DNA of 64,000 bases from Mycobacterium sp. (GCA_018882965.1 VEQY01000001.1:81185-145184); one strand, 5' to 3'. Positions 48,957 to 57,738 are shown, counted from the stretch's first letter. The notes: generated from the sequence alone by a model not told the origin. Translations and numbers: made by a program.

Positions 48957-49287
48957 CCGGGACCGCTCGTGAATTGCATAAAACCCATAAAATCATCTTG
49001 CCGCATCGCCCGGTCTATTTGTCGGAAAGCCGGAATTCAGAATTACAGAATTGTTGATTGACGATAGCGCGGCGGCAACAGAATAAGTGCTATCTGGATC
49101 CGTATTGCCGAAATGCGACCAACGAGGAAGATGATTTATATACCGGAAACCGGTGTTCAAACCGCTTTTTTCGCCTTTCGGCGATTCTCGATGCTGCAAA
49201 TCGTTCGCCAGCTCTCATTCATGTGAGCGCAGTGAGCCCTGCCACATAATTCGAAGTAATCACACAATTGTCGTTACCGTTTTTCAC
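48957..49287. other. AT-rich non-coding region upstream of the NlpC/P60-like gene
   Basis: This 331-nt stretch is clearly richer in A and T than the surrounding DNA (runs such as TGATTTATATAC, TTTTTTCGCC, CATAATTC). An open frame extends into it from 49288 back to 49153, but its codon use is unlike the window's genes, so I treat it as untranslated. It contains AATT words at 8-bp spacing (GAATTCAGAATTACAGAATT), an ACCGG-AAA-CCGGT inverted repeat near 49142-49154 and a small TCGCC-TTTC-GGCGA hairpin. I could not match it to a known riboswitch. Lsr2-type silencing is a possible role. Confidence 0.6.
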
Positions 49288-49953
49288 ATGTTTGCTCTTA
49301 TGGCGTTGATGTCGCTGGTATCGCAAGTGTCCGGCACACCCTACGTGCCCGGCGGCGACACTCCGGCGGGAACCGACTGCTCGGGTCTGGCCTCCTGGGT
49401 GGCCAACGTGGCCTCCGGCAGGCCCGCCTTCGGCAACCGATTCCACACCGGGAACATCGAGTCGGCCCTATTGGCCCGGGGCTTCCACTATGGGACCGCC
49501 CCCAACTCCCTGGTGATCGGGTGGAACAGCGGCCACACGGCAGTCACCCTGCCCGATGGCACTCCGGTCTCCAGCGGCGAGGGCGGCGCGGGTGTGCGGG
49601 TCGGCGGCGGGGGGGCTTACCAGCCCCAGTTCAGCCACCACATGTACCTGCCGGTCGAGGCCCAGCCGATGGCCCCGGAGGGAGCGCCGCCGCCCGAGGG
49701 CGTGATACCGGCCGGCCCGGAGCCCGCGCCCGCGGTGCCCGACCCGGCTGCCCCCCAGGACGGGCCCGTCCCTGGCCCTGAACCGGCCGCAGCCGAACTG
49801 CCTGCCGACGCGCCTGTCGGGGCGCCTGCTCAATCGCCTCCCGAGGCGGCCGTCCCAGCCCCCGATCAGGCGCCTGAGCCGCTGCCGGTCGAGGTCGCCC
49901 ACGCGGGCGCGGGAGCCGCGCCCGGGACCGAAGCCCCCGCCGCCGCGATCTGA
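49288..49953 (+). CDS. NlpC/P60-like cysteine hydrolase domain with Pro/Ala-rich tail
   Basis: A 221-residue protein. Residues 1-115 look like a minimal NlpC/P60-type fold: TPYVPGGDTPAGTDCSGLASW with the putative nucleophile Cys31, and WNSGHTAVTL with His83. The remaining 105 residues are low-complexity Pro/Ala/Glu (PAGPEPAPAVPDPAAP type), as in wall-spanning proteins. Starting at the ATG at 49288 there is only a short hydrophobic N-terminus (FALMALMSLVSQV), which is weak as a signal peptide. The domain resembles one found in mycobacterial and mycobacteriophage lysins. Peptidoglycan cleavage is likely but unproven. Confidence 0.72.
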   Translation: MFALMALMSLVSQVSGTPYVPGGDTPAGTDCSGLASWVANVASGRPAFGNRFHTGNIESALLARGFHYGTAPNSLVIGWNSGHTAVTLPDGTPVSSGEGGAGVRVGGGGAYQPQFSHHMYLPVEAQPMAPEGAPPPEGVIPAGPEPAPAVPDPAAPQDGPVPGPEPAAAELPADAPVGAPAQSPPEAAVPAPDQAPEPLPVEVAHAGAGAAPGTEAPAAAI

Positions 49954-50057
49954 CGGACCCCGCTCGCCTGGATCGGCGGCTGGGAGGGTTAGATAGGGCA
50001 TCGCAGCGCTGAACTCAGCGCTGGACGACGACTCCCCGAGATCGACCAGGAGCAGCC

Positions 50058-52346
50058 ATGTCCATCATCGAAGTCGACGCGGTCGGCACCAGGTTCGAGG
50101 ACGACGCCGCCGCCACCCAGCGGTACTTCGACAGCCCGCGCTTCGAGGGCATCACCCGCCTCTACACCGCCCGCCAGGTGGTCGAGCAGCGCGGCACGAT
50201 CCCGGTCGACTACACCGTGGCCCGGGAGGCCGCGGCGGCGTTCTACGACCGTCTGCGGGAGCTGTTCGCCCAGCGCAAGTCCATCACCACCTTCGGGCCG
50301 TATTCCCCGGGCCAGGCGGTCACCATGAAGCGTTGCGGCATCGAGGGCATCTACCTCGGCGGCTGGGCGACGTCGGCCAAGGGCTCCACCACCGAGGACC
50401 CCGGACCGGACCTGGCCAGCTACCCGCTCAGCCAGGTGCCCGACGAGGCTGCCGGTCTCGTGCGCGCACTGCTGACCGCCGACCGAAACCAGCAGTACCT
50501 GCGTCTGCAGATGACCGACGCCCAGCGCGCCGCCACCCCGGCGGTGGATTACCGGCCGTTCATCATCGCCGACGCCGACACCGGCCATGGCGGGGATCCG
50601 CACGTGCGCAACCTCGTGCGGCGCTTCGTCGAGGCCGGGGTGCCCGGCTACCACATCGAGGACCAGCGGCCGGGCACCAAGAAATGCGGTCACCAGGGCG
50701 GCAAGGTTCTGGTGCCGTCCGATGAGCAGATCAAGCGGCTCAACACCGCCCGCTTCCAGCTCGACGTCATGGGCGTTCCGGGACTGATCGTGGCCCGCAC
50801 CGACGCAGAGGCGGCCAACCTGATTGACGGCCGCGCCGACGAGCGCGACCAACCGTTCCTGCTGGGGGCGACCAACCTCGACATCCCGCCCTACAAGGCG
50901 TGCTTCCTGGCCATGCTGCGCCGTCTGCACGAGCGCGGGATCGCCGAACTCAACGGGCACCTGCTCTACGCGCTGCCGCAGGGCGAGTACGACGCCGCCG
51001 ATACCTGGCTCGCCGACAAGGGCATCACCCGGGCGATCGACGAGGCGGCGACCGCCTGGACGGCCGACCGGCACCAGTCTCTCGACGACCTGTTCGACAC
51101 GGTCGAGTCGGCCTTCGTCGACGCCTGGCAGTCCGACGCCGGGCTGGAGACCTACGGCAACGCCGTCGCCGAAGTCCTCCGGTTCAAGGAGTCCGAGGGC
51201 GAAGCCGTCGGGATGAAGCCCGCCGAATGGGTCGAGTTCGCCAAGACCGCCTCGCTGTACGCCGCGCGGCACAAGGCGGCTGAACTCGGCGTGGACGCCC
51301 CCTGGGACTGCGAGCGCGCCAAAACGCCGGAGGGCTACTACCAGGTTCGCGGCGGCATCCCCTACGCGATCGCCAAGTCTCTCGCGGCGGCGCCGTTCGC
51401 CGACCTGTTGTGGATGGAGACCAAGACCGCTGACCTCGCCGACGCCCGGGAGTTCGCCGAGGCGGTCCACGCGGTGTACCCGGACAAGATGCTGGCCTAC
51501 AACCTCTCGCCCTCGTTCAACTGGGACACCACCGGCATGACCGACGAGCAGATGCGCGCCTTCCCCGAGGAACTGGGCCGGATGGGCTTCGTCTTCAACT
51601 TCATGACCTACGGCGGTCACCAGATCGACGGCGTGGCCGCCGAGGAGTTCGCCACCGCGCTGCGCCAGGACGGCATGCTGGCGCTGGCCCGGTTGCAGCG
51701 CAAGATGCGTCTGCTCGAGTCGCCCTACCGGACCCCGCAGACGCTGGTGGGCGGACCTCGCAGCGACGCCGCATTGGCGGCCTCCTCGGGGCGCACCGCG
51801 ACCACCAAAGCGATGGGCAAGGGCTCGACTCAGGTTCAGCACCTCGTCCAGACCGAGGTCCCCAAGAAGCTCCTGGAGGACTGGCTGGCGCTGTGGAGTG
51901 AGCACTACAAGCTCGGTGAGCGGCTGCGGGCGCAGCTTCGGCCGCGCCGGGCCGGCTCCGATGTGCTGGAGCTGGCCATCTTCGGGGACAAGGACGGCGA
52001 GAAGCTGGCCGACGTCGTCTTCGACCCGATCAAGGACCGCCACGGTCGCAGCATCCTGACCGTCCGCGACCAGAACACCTACGCGGCCAAGATGCGCCAG
52101 AAGCGGCTCATGACGCTCATCCACCTGTGGCTGGTGCACCGGTTCAAGGCCGACGCGGTCTACTACGTCACTCCGACCGAGGACAACAAGTACCAGACCG
52201 AGAAGATGAAGGCCCACGGCATCTTCTCGACCGTCAACAAGGATGTCGGCGAGATCATCGTCGCTGACGTCAATCAAGCGCGGATCGACGAGTTGCTCGG
52301 CTCCGACCGCAAGGCGCTGCAGAAGCTGATCCGCAAGGAGGACTAG
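50058..52346 (+). CDS. aceA2: Isocitrate lyase 2, long form
   Basis: A 762-residue ICL2, splitting isocitrate into succinate and glyoxylate, and probably also acting on 2-methylisocitrate. The catalytic loop [12 protein letters not shown] has Cys210. The barrel is interrupted and extended compared with the 430-residue ICL1, and a C-terminal domain of about 160 residues follows; in M. tuberculosis ICL2 this domain binds acetyl- or propionyl-CoA and activates the enzyme. Here the gene is intact, unlike the split Rv1915/Rv1916 of H37Rv. AGGAG lies before the ATG. Together with glcB it completes the glyoxylate shunt. Confidence 0.95.
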   Translation: MSIIEVDAVGTRFEDDAAATQRYFDSPRFEGITRLYTARQVVEQRGTIPVDYTVAREAAAAFYDRLRELFAQRKSITTFGPYSPGQAVTMKRCGIEGIYLGGWATSAKGSTTEDPGPDLASYPLSQVPDEAAGLVRALLTADRNQQYLRLQMTDAQRAATPAVDYRPFIIADADTGHGGDPHVRNLVRRFVEAGVPGYHIEDQRPGTKKCGHQGGKVLVPSDEQIKRLNTARFQLDVMGVPGLIVARTDAEAANLIDGRADERDQPFLLGATNLDIPPYKACFLAMLRRLHERGIAELNGHLLYALPQGEYDAADTWLADKGITRAIDEAATAWTADRHQSLDDLFDTVESAFVDAWQSDAGLETYGNAVAEVLRFKESEGEAVGMKPAEWVEFAKTASLYAARHKAAELGVDAPWDCERAKTPEGYYQVRGGIPYAIAKSLAAAPFADLLWMETKTADLADAREFAEAVHAVYPDKMLAYNLSPSFNWDTTGMTDEQMRAFPEELGRMGFVFNFMTYGGHQIDGVAAEEFATALRQDGMLALARLQRKMRLLESPYRTPQTLVGGPRSDAALAASSGRTATTKAMGKGSTQVQHLVQTEVPKKLLEDWLALWSEHYKLGERLRAQLRPRRAGSDVLELAIFGDKDGEKLADVVFDPIKDRHGRSILTVRDQNTYAAKMRQKRLMTLIHLWLVHRFKADAVYYVTPTEDNKYQTEKMKAHGIFSTVNKDVGEIIVADVNQARIDELLGSDRKALQKLIRKED

Positions 52347-52366
52347 AGCGTCAGAGTCGGGGCGCC

Positions 52367-52415
52367 GGCTCAGAACTGGCTCAGAACTGGCTCAGAACTC
52401 CGAACCGGCTCAGAA
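52367..52415 (-). repeat. Tandem 11-bp repeats at the 3' end of the hemophore-like gene
   Basis: GGCTCAGAACT occurs three times head to tail (52367-52377, 52378-52388, 52389-52399) and once more in part at 52407-52415. The last partial copy contains the stop codon of the minus-strand gene. The array looks like slippage-type duplication of its terminal codons. Confidence 0.85.
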
Positions 52416-52787
52416 GTTGTGGCAGCCGTTGACAGCTCTGCCGATCGGGCCACCGGAGGCGTTGAGGACGTCATCGCTGATGTCCGTCAGCTGGTTTTTG
52501 CCGAGGGCGTCCTCCAGCGTGTTCGCGAACTGATCCCGCTGGCCCGGAGGGGCGGCCAGGACCGCGTCAAGCGCCACCCGCAACTTTTGCTCCGTTTGTG
52601 GATCGCTACTGATCTGGCCCCAGATCAGGGGGGCGTTCTGCTGCAGCGATGCCATCACCTGTTGCTCCGAGCACGTCGTGGTGTTGAGCGTGTCAGCAGA
52701 GGCCGGTCCTGCGACCGCGATCGCGAGAACTGCGAGGAATGCTGCCGTCCCCAGTAGCCGACCACGGCCTGTTTTCGGTACGCCCAT
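52410..52787 (-). CDS. Secreted hemophore-like (MHB family) protein
   Basis: A 125-residue exported protein. A signal peptide of about 31 residues (hydrophobic FLAVLAIAVAG, cleavage at ASA-DTL) precedes an all-helical domain with two cysteines, Cys39 and Cys122, the latter in the terminal GCHNF. This size, cysteine pair and helical pattern match the mycobacterial haem-binding family (Rv0203, Rv1906c). Rv0203 binds haem extracellularly; haem ligands are not conserved in all members, so binding here is unproven. It follows aceA2 convergently. Confidence 0.82.
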   Translation of the reverse strand: MGVPKTGRGRLLGTAAFLAVLAIAVAGPASADTLNTTTCSEQQVMASLQQNAPLIWGQISSDPQTEQKLRVALDAVLAAPPGQRDQFANTLEDALGKNQLTDISDDVLNASGGPIGRAVNGCHNF

Positions 52788-52861
52788 GCGGGGGAACTTA
52801 GCAAGGGTTGGGATCAGGGATCAACTGGGCCGCCGGCGGGGCGCTTCTCGCTCCTCATCTG

Positions 52862-53710
52862 CTAGCGGACTATGACGGTGCCTGGCTCGCGAGGTGACCC
52901 GAGGGCTTCCCGGTGCGAGGGCGGACGTCGCCCCCCCTCGTCGGTGATGGCGTAGCGGTCGGCGAGTTCGGCGCCGATCAGGGTGTGACCGCTCAGGTCG
53001 GGCAGATCCGGGTCGCGGTAGAGCGCGTCGATGAGCCGTCCGGTGAATTCCGGAGTCTCCGCGTGATCGGCGAACGCCGCGAGAGCCTCGGCATTGTCGC
53101 CGAATGCCTGCCGCAGGCGCTCGGTCAGCAGCACGCCCATCCAGATCGAGACTGTCGACACGGTGGTGCCGGCGAAATCGACGGCCATGTCCGCGGCCAT
53201 CTTGTCCACCCCCGCTTTCTGCGCGCCGTAGGCCGGGCCGTGCATGTAGCAGACCGATCCCGGCGACGAGGTGAACGCGATCAGGCCGCGGTCGGCCCGC
53301 ACCAGCAGCGGGGCGGCGTGCCAGGACGCCACGTACGCCGAGCGCAGTCCGACGTCGAGAACATCTGCCAGGCTCAGCGGCTTATCCCAGAACGGGGCCG
53401 GGTCGACCAGTCGGTCGCTGATCGTGGCGGCATTGTTCACCAGCAGGTGCAGCGCGGGATTCTCCTCGGCCACCCGCTCGAACAGTGCCGCGACCGACGC
53501 GTCATCGGCGTGGTCCACCCGCACCGCGATGCCCTCACCGCCGGCCGAGGTGACCTCGTGTGCGGCCGCGTCTACGCTGGCCGGTCCGGCGCCGGCGGTG
53601 CGGCCGGTCAGATACACCCGCCAGCCCGCCCGGCCCAGGGCCACGGCGATGCCGCGCCCGGCTCCCCGGCTCGCCCCGGTCACCACCGCCACCGGATGTC
53701 CGGACGTCAT
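52862..53710 (-). CDS. Short-chain dehydrogenase/reductase
   Basis: A 282-residue classical SDR. The cofactor motif TGASRGAGRGIAVAL is at about residues 11-25, NNAAT near 93, the catalytic serine is in FTSSPGSV near 147, and YGAQKAG gives the Tyr/Lys pair near 160-164. The C-terminus is longer than minimal SDRs and may cap the substrate pocket. The ATG at 53710 has an excellent AGGAGGAG ribosome site. Substrate unknown. It is divergent from a membrane protein with a leaderless promoter. Confidence 0.88.
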   Translation of the reverse strand: MTSGHPVAVVTGASRGAGRGIAVALGRAGWRVYLTGRTAGAGPASVDAAAHEVTSAGGEGIAVRVDHADDASVAALFERVAEENPALHLLVNNAATISDRLVDPAPFWDKPLSLADVLDVGLRSAYVASWHAAPLLVRADRGLIAFTSSPGSVCYMHGPAYGAQKAGVDKMAADMAVDFAGTTVSTVSIWMGVLLTERLRQAFGDNAEALAAFADHAETPEFTGRLIDALYRDPDLPDLSGHTLIGAELADRYAITDEGGRRPPSHREALGSPREPGTVIVR

Positions 53711-53788
53711 GTTGCTCCTCCTGGGACTCGGGAACCCTGTGTCCGCCTGCGCGCTCGACGGTAGTCCGTGGGTGTCGGTGGCCCGCCC

Positions 53789-53794
53789 TAGCAT
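53789..53794 (+). promoter_or_regulatory. -10 box (TAGCAT) for the membrane protein at 53802
   Basis: TAGCAT with 7 nt to the GTG at 53802 and no ribosome site fits leaderless initiation and decides that start over longer frames. Confidence 0.55.
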
Positions 53795-53801
53795 CCGCCG
53801 T

Positions 53802-54764
53802 GTGACCGGAGAGATCCAACGATGGACGCGCCCGCGGGTGTTCGCGGCGGCCGCGGGCAGCTTCGGGGTCGGTCTGACCGGGGCGGTGCTGCTCTATTAC
53901 GGCGGCTCCTCCAGCGGCCCGCTGCTGGCCCTCCTCGTCGGGGCGGGACTGGTCCTCGGTGCGTACGCCGCCTATCCGCGGGTCCGCTCCGATCGCACCA
54001 GGCCCCCGCAGAGCACCGATCCCCCGCCGGTGCGACCCGTTGCCCGGCCCAGTCGGGCCGCGCCCGTCGCCCGTCCGCCTGCGCAGCCGCCGCAACCGCG
54101 GATCACTCCCCCCGGCCCCGACCTCGTGGTGGCGACCGTCGTCCACACCGACGCCGAACTCAGCGCCATGCTGGAAGACCGGCCGCCCTGCTGGCGGTAT
54201 GCGGCTTTCGTCTCGGTGCTGGTTCAGCGCCGCGATGCCGTGCGATCGAGACTCCTGGACGCAATGACCGGATTCGCAACCCCTAGCGGCGAAAAGGTGC
54301 ACAGCGGGTTTCAGGCCGGTTTGTTCTTCACCGAACGGCTGGAGGACCTCTCACAGTTCGTCAACCAGATCGACGACTTCATGCTCAGCGCGGCGTTCCG
54401 GGGTGTTTTCGGGGGCATGTTCGACGAGGCCTCGGCTGATGCCGCGGGCATCGTGCACGCCGCCAACCGCCTCATGGACTACCACGACGGGCTGCTGAGT
54501 CTGTCCGAGCGCTGCCGCGGCGTCGCTGTGCCCGCCGAGTGCCGAGAACTGCACCGCGACTTCGGTCTGCTGACCGCCCTTCCGCTGGAGGGCTTCGAGC
54601 GCTTCATCGACGACTTCACCGACCGGGTGGCTGAGATGGGCGACGTGGCCCGGTTCGCGACCGGAAACGTCCAACTCGATCCGGTCGAACTCGGGGTCAC
54701 CGACGACGGCGACCTGCCGGAGAAAGTGTCGAAACAGCTGGAGGCTCTGCGGAACAGCCGCTAG
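53802..54764 (+). CDS. Membrane protein of unknown function
   Basis: A 320-residue protein with two close N-terminal hydrophobic helices (FAAAAGSFGVGLTGAVLLYYGG, PLLALLVGAGLVLGAYAAY). A Pro/Arg-rich linker (residues 65-110) and a mostly helical C-terminal domain (LLDAMTGFATPSGEKVHSGFQ, FVNQIDDFMLSAAFRGVFGGMFDEAS, LHRDFGLLTALPLEGFERFIDDFTDRV) follow. Helical hairpin plus cytoplasmic domain is the only prediction. I do not recognise a family. Its stop overlaps the convergent HNH nuclease gene by 4 nt. Confidence 0.7.
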   Translation: MTGEIQRWTRPRVFAAAAGSFGVGLTGAVLLYYGGSSSGPLLALLVGAGLVLGAYAAYPRVRSDRTRPPQSTDPPPVRPVARPSRAAPVARPPAQPPQPRITPPGPDLVVATVVHTDAELSAMLEDRPPCWRYAAFVSVLVQRRDAVRSRLLDAMTGFATPSGEKVHSGFQAGLFFTERLEDLSQFVNQIDDFMLSAAFRGVFGGMFDEASADAAGIVHAANRLMDYHDGLLSLSERCRGVAVPAECRELHRDFGLLTALPLEGFERFIDDFTDRVAEMGDVARFATGNVQLDPVELGVTDDGDLPEKVSKQLEALRNSR

Positions 54765-55513
54765 CAGCGGCCGAGAAGCTCGGAGAGGGCTGCTTTCTCC
54801 TTGGCTGACAACCACAATCCGTAGGCGGTCTTGACATCGACCTGACGGGCCGCGAACTCGCAGCGGAACGCCACATTGGGCGGCACCCATGAGGCGGCGT
54901 CGCGAAACGCCTTGTCGAAGTTCGCCTGCGGACTGACGGCGAGCAGGTTGCGCGGGTCGTTGGCGAAGTCGAGGCGGCGCTGGGGATCCCAGGCCCGGGC
55001 ACCCTTGTACCAGGCGTCGGCGAGGGAGACCACGTGGTCGATCTCCACGCTGTTGGAGGTCTGCGGTCCCCGAACGAAGGCGATGCTCGCTCCGGTGTAG
55101 GGATCGGCCAGCATGCCGCTCTGTGCGAAGCAGGTCATCGGCCGCACCACCAGGTCGGTCAGATCCCGGCGCAGGATGTCGTCGCGGGTGTTGCACCCGT
55201 TGCGGCCGAACTCGACGTCGACGTCATCGCTCCACGCTTCGCCGAACTCCGACCGGCGGAAGTCGGAGGTGCGGTCCCAGCCGCGGACCGGTAACTGCGC
55301 GAGCTGCGCGCGGGCCAGGTCGAAACGCGGGTTGCCCGGCGGTGCTGTCGTCGCAGGGGCGGATGTTGGTTCGGCCCGCCAGGTCGGCGACGGCCCGGCC
55401 GCGTGATCCTGGCGCTGCTGCCAGGTCAGCAGGCCAGCCACGGTGGCCAGGGTCGCGACCGCCAGCACGCCGGCCAGGGCCCGGCGGCGGCCAGACCTCA
55501 TGCGTGCGGTCAT
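54761..55513 (-). CDS. Secreted or membrane-anchored HNH endonuclease (DUF1524 type)
   Basis: A 250-residue protein with an uncleaved or cleaved N-terminal hydrophobic segment (ALAGVLAVATLATVAGLLTW, residues 12-31), so the nuclease would be outside the membrane. The HNH core includes VEIDHVVSLADAWYKGARAW with the catalytic DH near 158 and FANDPRNLLAVSPQANFDKAF. Cysteine pairs (CNTRDDIL, TCFAQ, RCEFAA, final Cys) suit export. This family is common in actinobacteria and has been proposed to act in extracellular DNA degradation. Convergent with the preceding membrane protein; ATG at 55513, alternative ATG 12 nt inside. Confidence 0.83.
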   Translation of the reverse strand: MTARMRSGRRRALAGVLAVATLATVAGLLTWQQRQDHAAGPSPTWRAEPTSAPATTAPPGNPRFDLARAQLAQLPVRGWDRTSDFRRSEFGEAWSDDVDVEFGRNGCNTRDDILRRDLTDLVVRPMTCFAQSGMLADPYTGASIAFVRGPQTSNSVEIDHVVSLADAWYKGARAWDPQRRLDFANDPRNLLAVSPQANFDKAFRDAASWVPPNVAFRCEFAARQVDVKTAYGLWLSAKEKAALSELLGRC

Positions 55514-55550
55514 GTCACGGTTCTAGCACCTCGTGAGATCAGCACCCGGA

Positions 55551-56216
55551 TCAGTCGCAGCGCTGGAACAGCCGGGCGGGCCGGCCGCGGCCATCCTGGC
55601 TGACCGGTCCCCCCGGCACCGGCCTGAGTCGTTCGCGCATGCGGCGGCGGAAGGTGTCGAGCCGGTCCGGGCCGATCGCCTCGCCGGCGACCGCCTCGTG
55701 AACCTGGCGCAACTGGCGAAGGGTGAACGCCTCCCCGAGGAGGTGGTCGGGGTCGGGGCTGTCCGCATACCGGGCGCGCAGGTCAGCGACGGCCAGACCG
55801 ATGATGTCCTCGTGGTCATAGGCGAGCCGGCCGGGGCTGGCGGCCGGCACCAGCCGAGTCGAATCGGGAAACCGGTCCGCGAGCCGCTCGACGGACACGG
55901 TGGCGACATGTCCTACCGACAGCACCCAGCCGCGGTTGTCGCGGCCGGGTCGGTCGAACACGTGGAGCTGCCGGGGCTCGAGGCCGCGCACATTGGCCTT
56001 GGCGCGCAGCGACCGGCGCACGGCGCGGGCCAGGGTCTCCCCCGCGTGCAGAAAGGTTCCGGGCAGCGCCCAGCCCGGGCCCTTCGGGCGGCGCACCTGC
56101 AGCACCAGTAAGCCGCGGGCCGCGTCGAAGGTAAGCACCGCGGTGTCCACCGCGACCGAGGGTCGCTCGTAGTCGGCCAGCGTCTTGCCGTGGCTGTCGC
56201 GGTGGGTCGGTGTCAC
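55551..56216 (-). CDS. NrtR-like NUDIX-winged-helix transcriptional regulator
   Basis: A 221-residue protein. Residues 20-150 are a NUDIX fold (VAVDTAVLTFDAARGLLVLQVRRPKGPGWALPG). Its NUDIX box GTFLHAGETLARAVRRSLRAK has lost the REUxEE catalytic carboxylates, as in sensor-type NUDIX domains. The C-terminal 60 residues form a winged helix (LLGEAFTLRQLRQVHEAVAG, DRLDTFRRRMRE). NrtR proteins repress NAD-metabolism genes and sense ADP-ribose or related ligands. The gene is divergent from an ADP-ribosylglycohydrolase fusion, and its AGGAGG site (56224-56229) overlaps a palindrome, suggesting autoregulation. GTG start at 56216. Confidence 0.87.
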   Translation of the reverse strand: MTPTHRDSHGKTLADYERPSVAVDTAVLTFDAARGLLVLQVRRPKGPGWALPGTFLHAGETLARAVRRSLRAKANVRGLEPRQLHVFDRPGRDNRGWVLSVGHVATVSVERLADRFPDSTRLVPAASPGRLAYDHEDIIGLAVADLRARYADSPDPDHLLGEAFTLRQLRQVHEAVAGEAIGPDRLDTFRRRMRERLRPVPGGPVSQDGRGRPARLFQRCD

Positions 56217-56226
56217 TGTCGGCCTC

Positions 56227-56251
56227 CTGCTGTAGTATCTATTTATAGCAG
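56227..56251. promoter_or_regulatory. Candidate operator palindrome between the NUDIX regulator and ARH-phosphatase genes
   Basis: CTGCTGTAGTAT and ATTTATAGCAG are imperfect inverted repeats spanning 25 bp in an AT-rich patch. The outer arms CTGCT/AGCAG are perfect. The site overlaps the ribosome site of the regulator and lies 35 nt before the ATG of the divergent gene, so one bound dimer could control both directions. Confidence 0.55.
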
Positions 56252-56285
56252 AACTGAGTTAAATATCATCACCCGAGGGGGACTC

Positions 56286-57737
56286 ATGACAGCACGCCAG
56301 GATCGTATCGAGGGAACAGTTCTGGGTACCGCGGCCGGCGACGCGCTGGGGGCGCCCTACGAGTTCGGTCCGCCACTGCCGCCGCAGCAGCAGGTGCCCA
56401 TGAAGTCCGGTGGGCCGTGGGCGCTCGGAGAGTGGACCGACGACACCGCGATGATGGTCGTGATCGCCGAGGTGGCCGCCGAGGGCCTCGACCTGCGCGA
56501 CGACGCGGCCCAGGATCGCATCGTGCGGCGCTGGCATGACTGGTCGCTGCATTCCAAGGACGTCGGCCTCCAGACCCGATCGGTGCTCTCTCGCGCGGCG
56601 CAGGGCGGGCCGATCACCGCGGCGCGGGCCCGCGCGGAGTCCGCTCTCCTGCACACGCGGACCGGGCGCACCGCCGGCAACGGTTCGCTGATGCGCACGG
56701 CGGCCGTGGCGCTGGCCTACCTCGACGACGAGGAGGCCATGGTGCAGGCCGCCCGGGCGCTCAGCGACCTCACCCACCACGATCCGCTGGCCGGGGATGC
56801 CTGTGTGCTGTGGTGCAGCGCCATCCGCCACGCGGTGCACACCGGTGAGATCGACGCCCGCATCGGGCTGCCCAACCTGGCCGCCGATCGCCGCGACCTG
56901 TGGCACGGGTATCTCACCGAAGCGGAATCCTTGAAGCCCTGGGACTTCGCCAACAACGGTTTCGTCGTGCAGGCCCTGCAGGGTGCCTGGTCGGCCATTC
57001 GTGGCACAGCGGTGCCGGACGACGATGTGACCGCAGGACAGTTCCGCGCTGACCACCTGCGGCTGGCCCTGGAGAACGCGGTACGGGGCGGACGTGACAC
57101 CGATACCGTGGCCGCGATCGCCGGCGGGCTGCTCGGCGCCGCCTACGGCGCCTCCGCGATACCGCTCGAGTGGCGCGAGCACCTGCACGGCTGGCCGGGC
57201 ATCCGGGCGCACCACCTGGTGAATCTGGCGTCGTTGATCGACCGCAACGGCGCGCCCGACCCGGTCGATCTGTCCTACCCGGACCCGGCGACCGCGACGA
57301 TCGCACGTCACCCCCACGACGATCGGGTGATCCTGGGTGGCATCGCCGTGCTGCGCGAACTTCCCGACGAGGTCGATGCCGTGGTGTCGCTGTGCCGGCT
57401 GGCTAAAGATGACCTCCGCACCGACATGGCCCACATCGAGGTCCGGCTCATCGACTCCGCGCTCGCCGACGAGAACCCGCACCTCGACTTCGTGCTGCTG
57501 GAGACCGTGCGCGCCATCGAACGGCTGCGCACGCAGGGCCGCACCGTGCTGGTGCACTGTGTGGCGGCCTACAGCCGCACGCCCACGATCGCCGCGCTGT
57601 ACGGGTCGCGGGTGAGCGGAGTCACCACCGCCGAGGCCCTGGCCGACGTGCAGTCCGTACTGCCGCGGTCGTGCCCGAACGCGGCCTTCCGAAACGCTCT
57701 CGCCCGGCTGGGAACCGTGGGCGCGGGCACCCGCTGA
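56286..57737 (+). CDS. ADP-ribosylglycohydrolase fused to a dual-specificity-type phosphatase
   Basis: A 483-residue two-domain protein. Residues 1-300 are an ARH/DraG-type hydrolase: GTAAGDALGAPYEFG near 12, WTDDTAMM near 50 (Mg ligands) and GRDTDTVAAIAGGLLGAAYG near 268, all intact. Residues 335-480 form a cysteine phosphatase: VVSLCRLAKDD, then the P-loop VLVHCVAAYSRTPT with Cys425 and Arg431 (HCx5R). The first domain should remove ADP-ribose from protein, nucleic acid or small molecules, and the second should act on a phosphate ester. The divergent NUDIX-type repressor supports a role in ADP-ribose/NAD metabolism. GAGGGGG precedes the ATG. Confidence 0.9.
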   Translation: MTARQDRIEGTVLGTAAGDALGAPYEFGPPLPPQQQVPMKSGGPWALGEWTDDTAMMVVIAEVAAEGLDLRDDAAQDRIVRRWHDWSLHSKDVGLQTRSVLSRAAQGGPITAARARAESALLHTRTGRTAGNGSLMRTAAVALAYLDDEEAMVQAARALSDLTHHDPLAGDACVLWCSAIRHAVHTGEIDARIGLPNLAADRRDLWHGYLTEAESLKPWDFANNGFVVQALQGAWSAIRGTAVPDDDVTAGQFRADHLRLALENAVRGGRDTDTVAAIAGGLLGAAYGASAIPLEWREHLHGWPGIRAHHLVNLASLIDRNGAPDPVDLSYPDPATATIARHPHDDRVILGGIAVLRELPDEVDAVVSLCRLAKDDLRTDMAHIEVRLIDSALADENPHLDFVLLETVRAIERLRTQGRTVLVHCVAAYSRTPTIAALYGSRVSGVTTAEALADVQSVLPRSCPNAAFRNALARLGTVGAGTR

Positions 57738-57738
57738 G

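Noticed and set aside
49153..49287. Upstream start for the NlpC/P60-like gene at 49153
   Set aside because: The extra 45 residues come from AT-rich sequence with Cys/Ser/His-rich composition unlike any neighbouring protein.
48957..49287. ydaO/c-di-AMP riboswitch before the wall hydrolase
   Set aside because: Such riboswitches precede some actinobacterial wall hydrolases, but I could not find the conserved purine-rich core or a matching stem arrangement here.
49288..49953. Prophage remnant
   Set aside because: The lysin-like domain stands alone; no holin, integrase, tail or attachment-site genes are around it.
49989..52277. 762-codon open frame antisense to isocitrate lyase 2
   Set aside because: Its composition mirrors the high-GC coding strand opposite, it has no recognisable domain, and the ICL2 reading is unequivocal.
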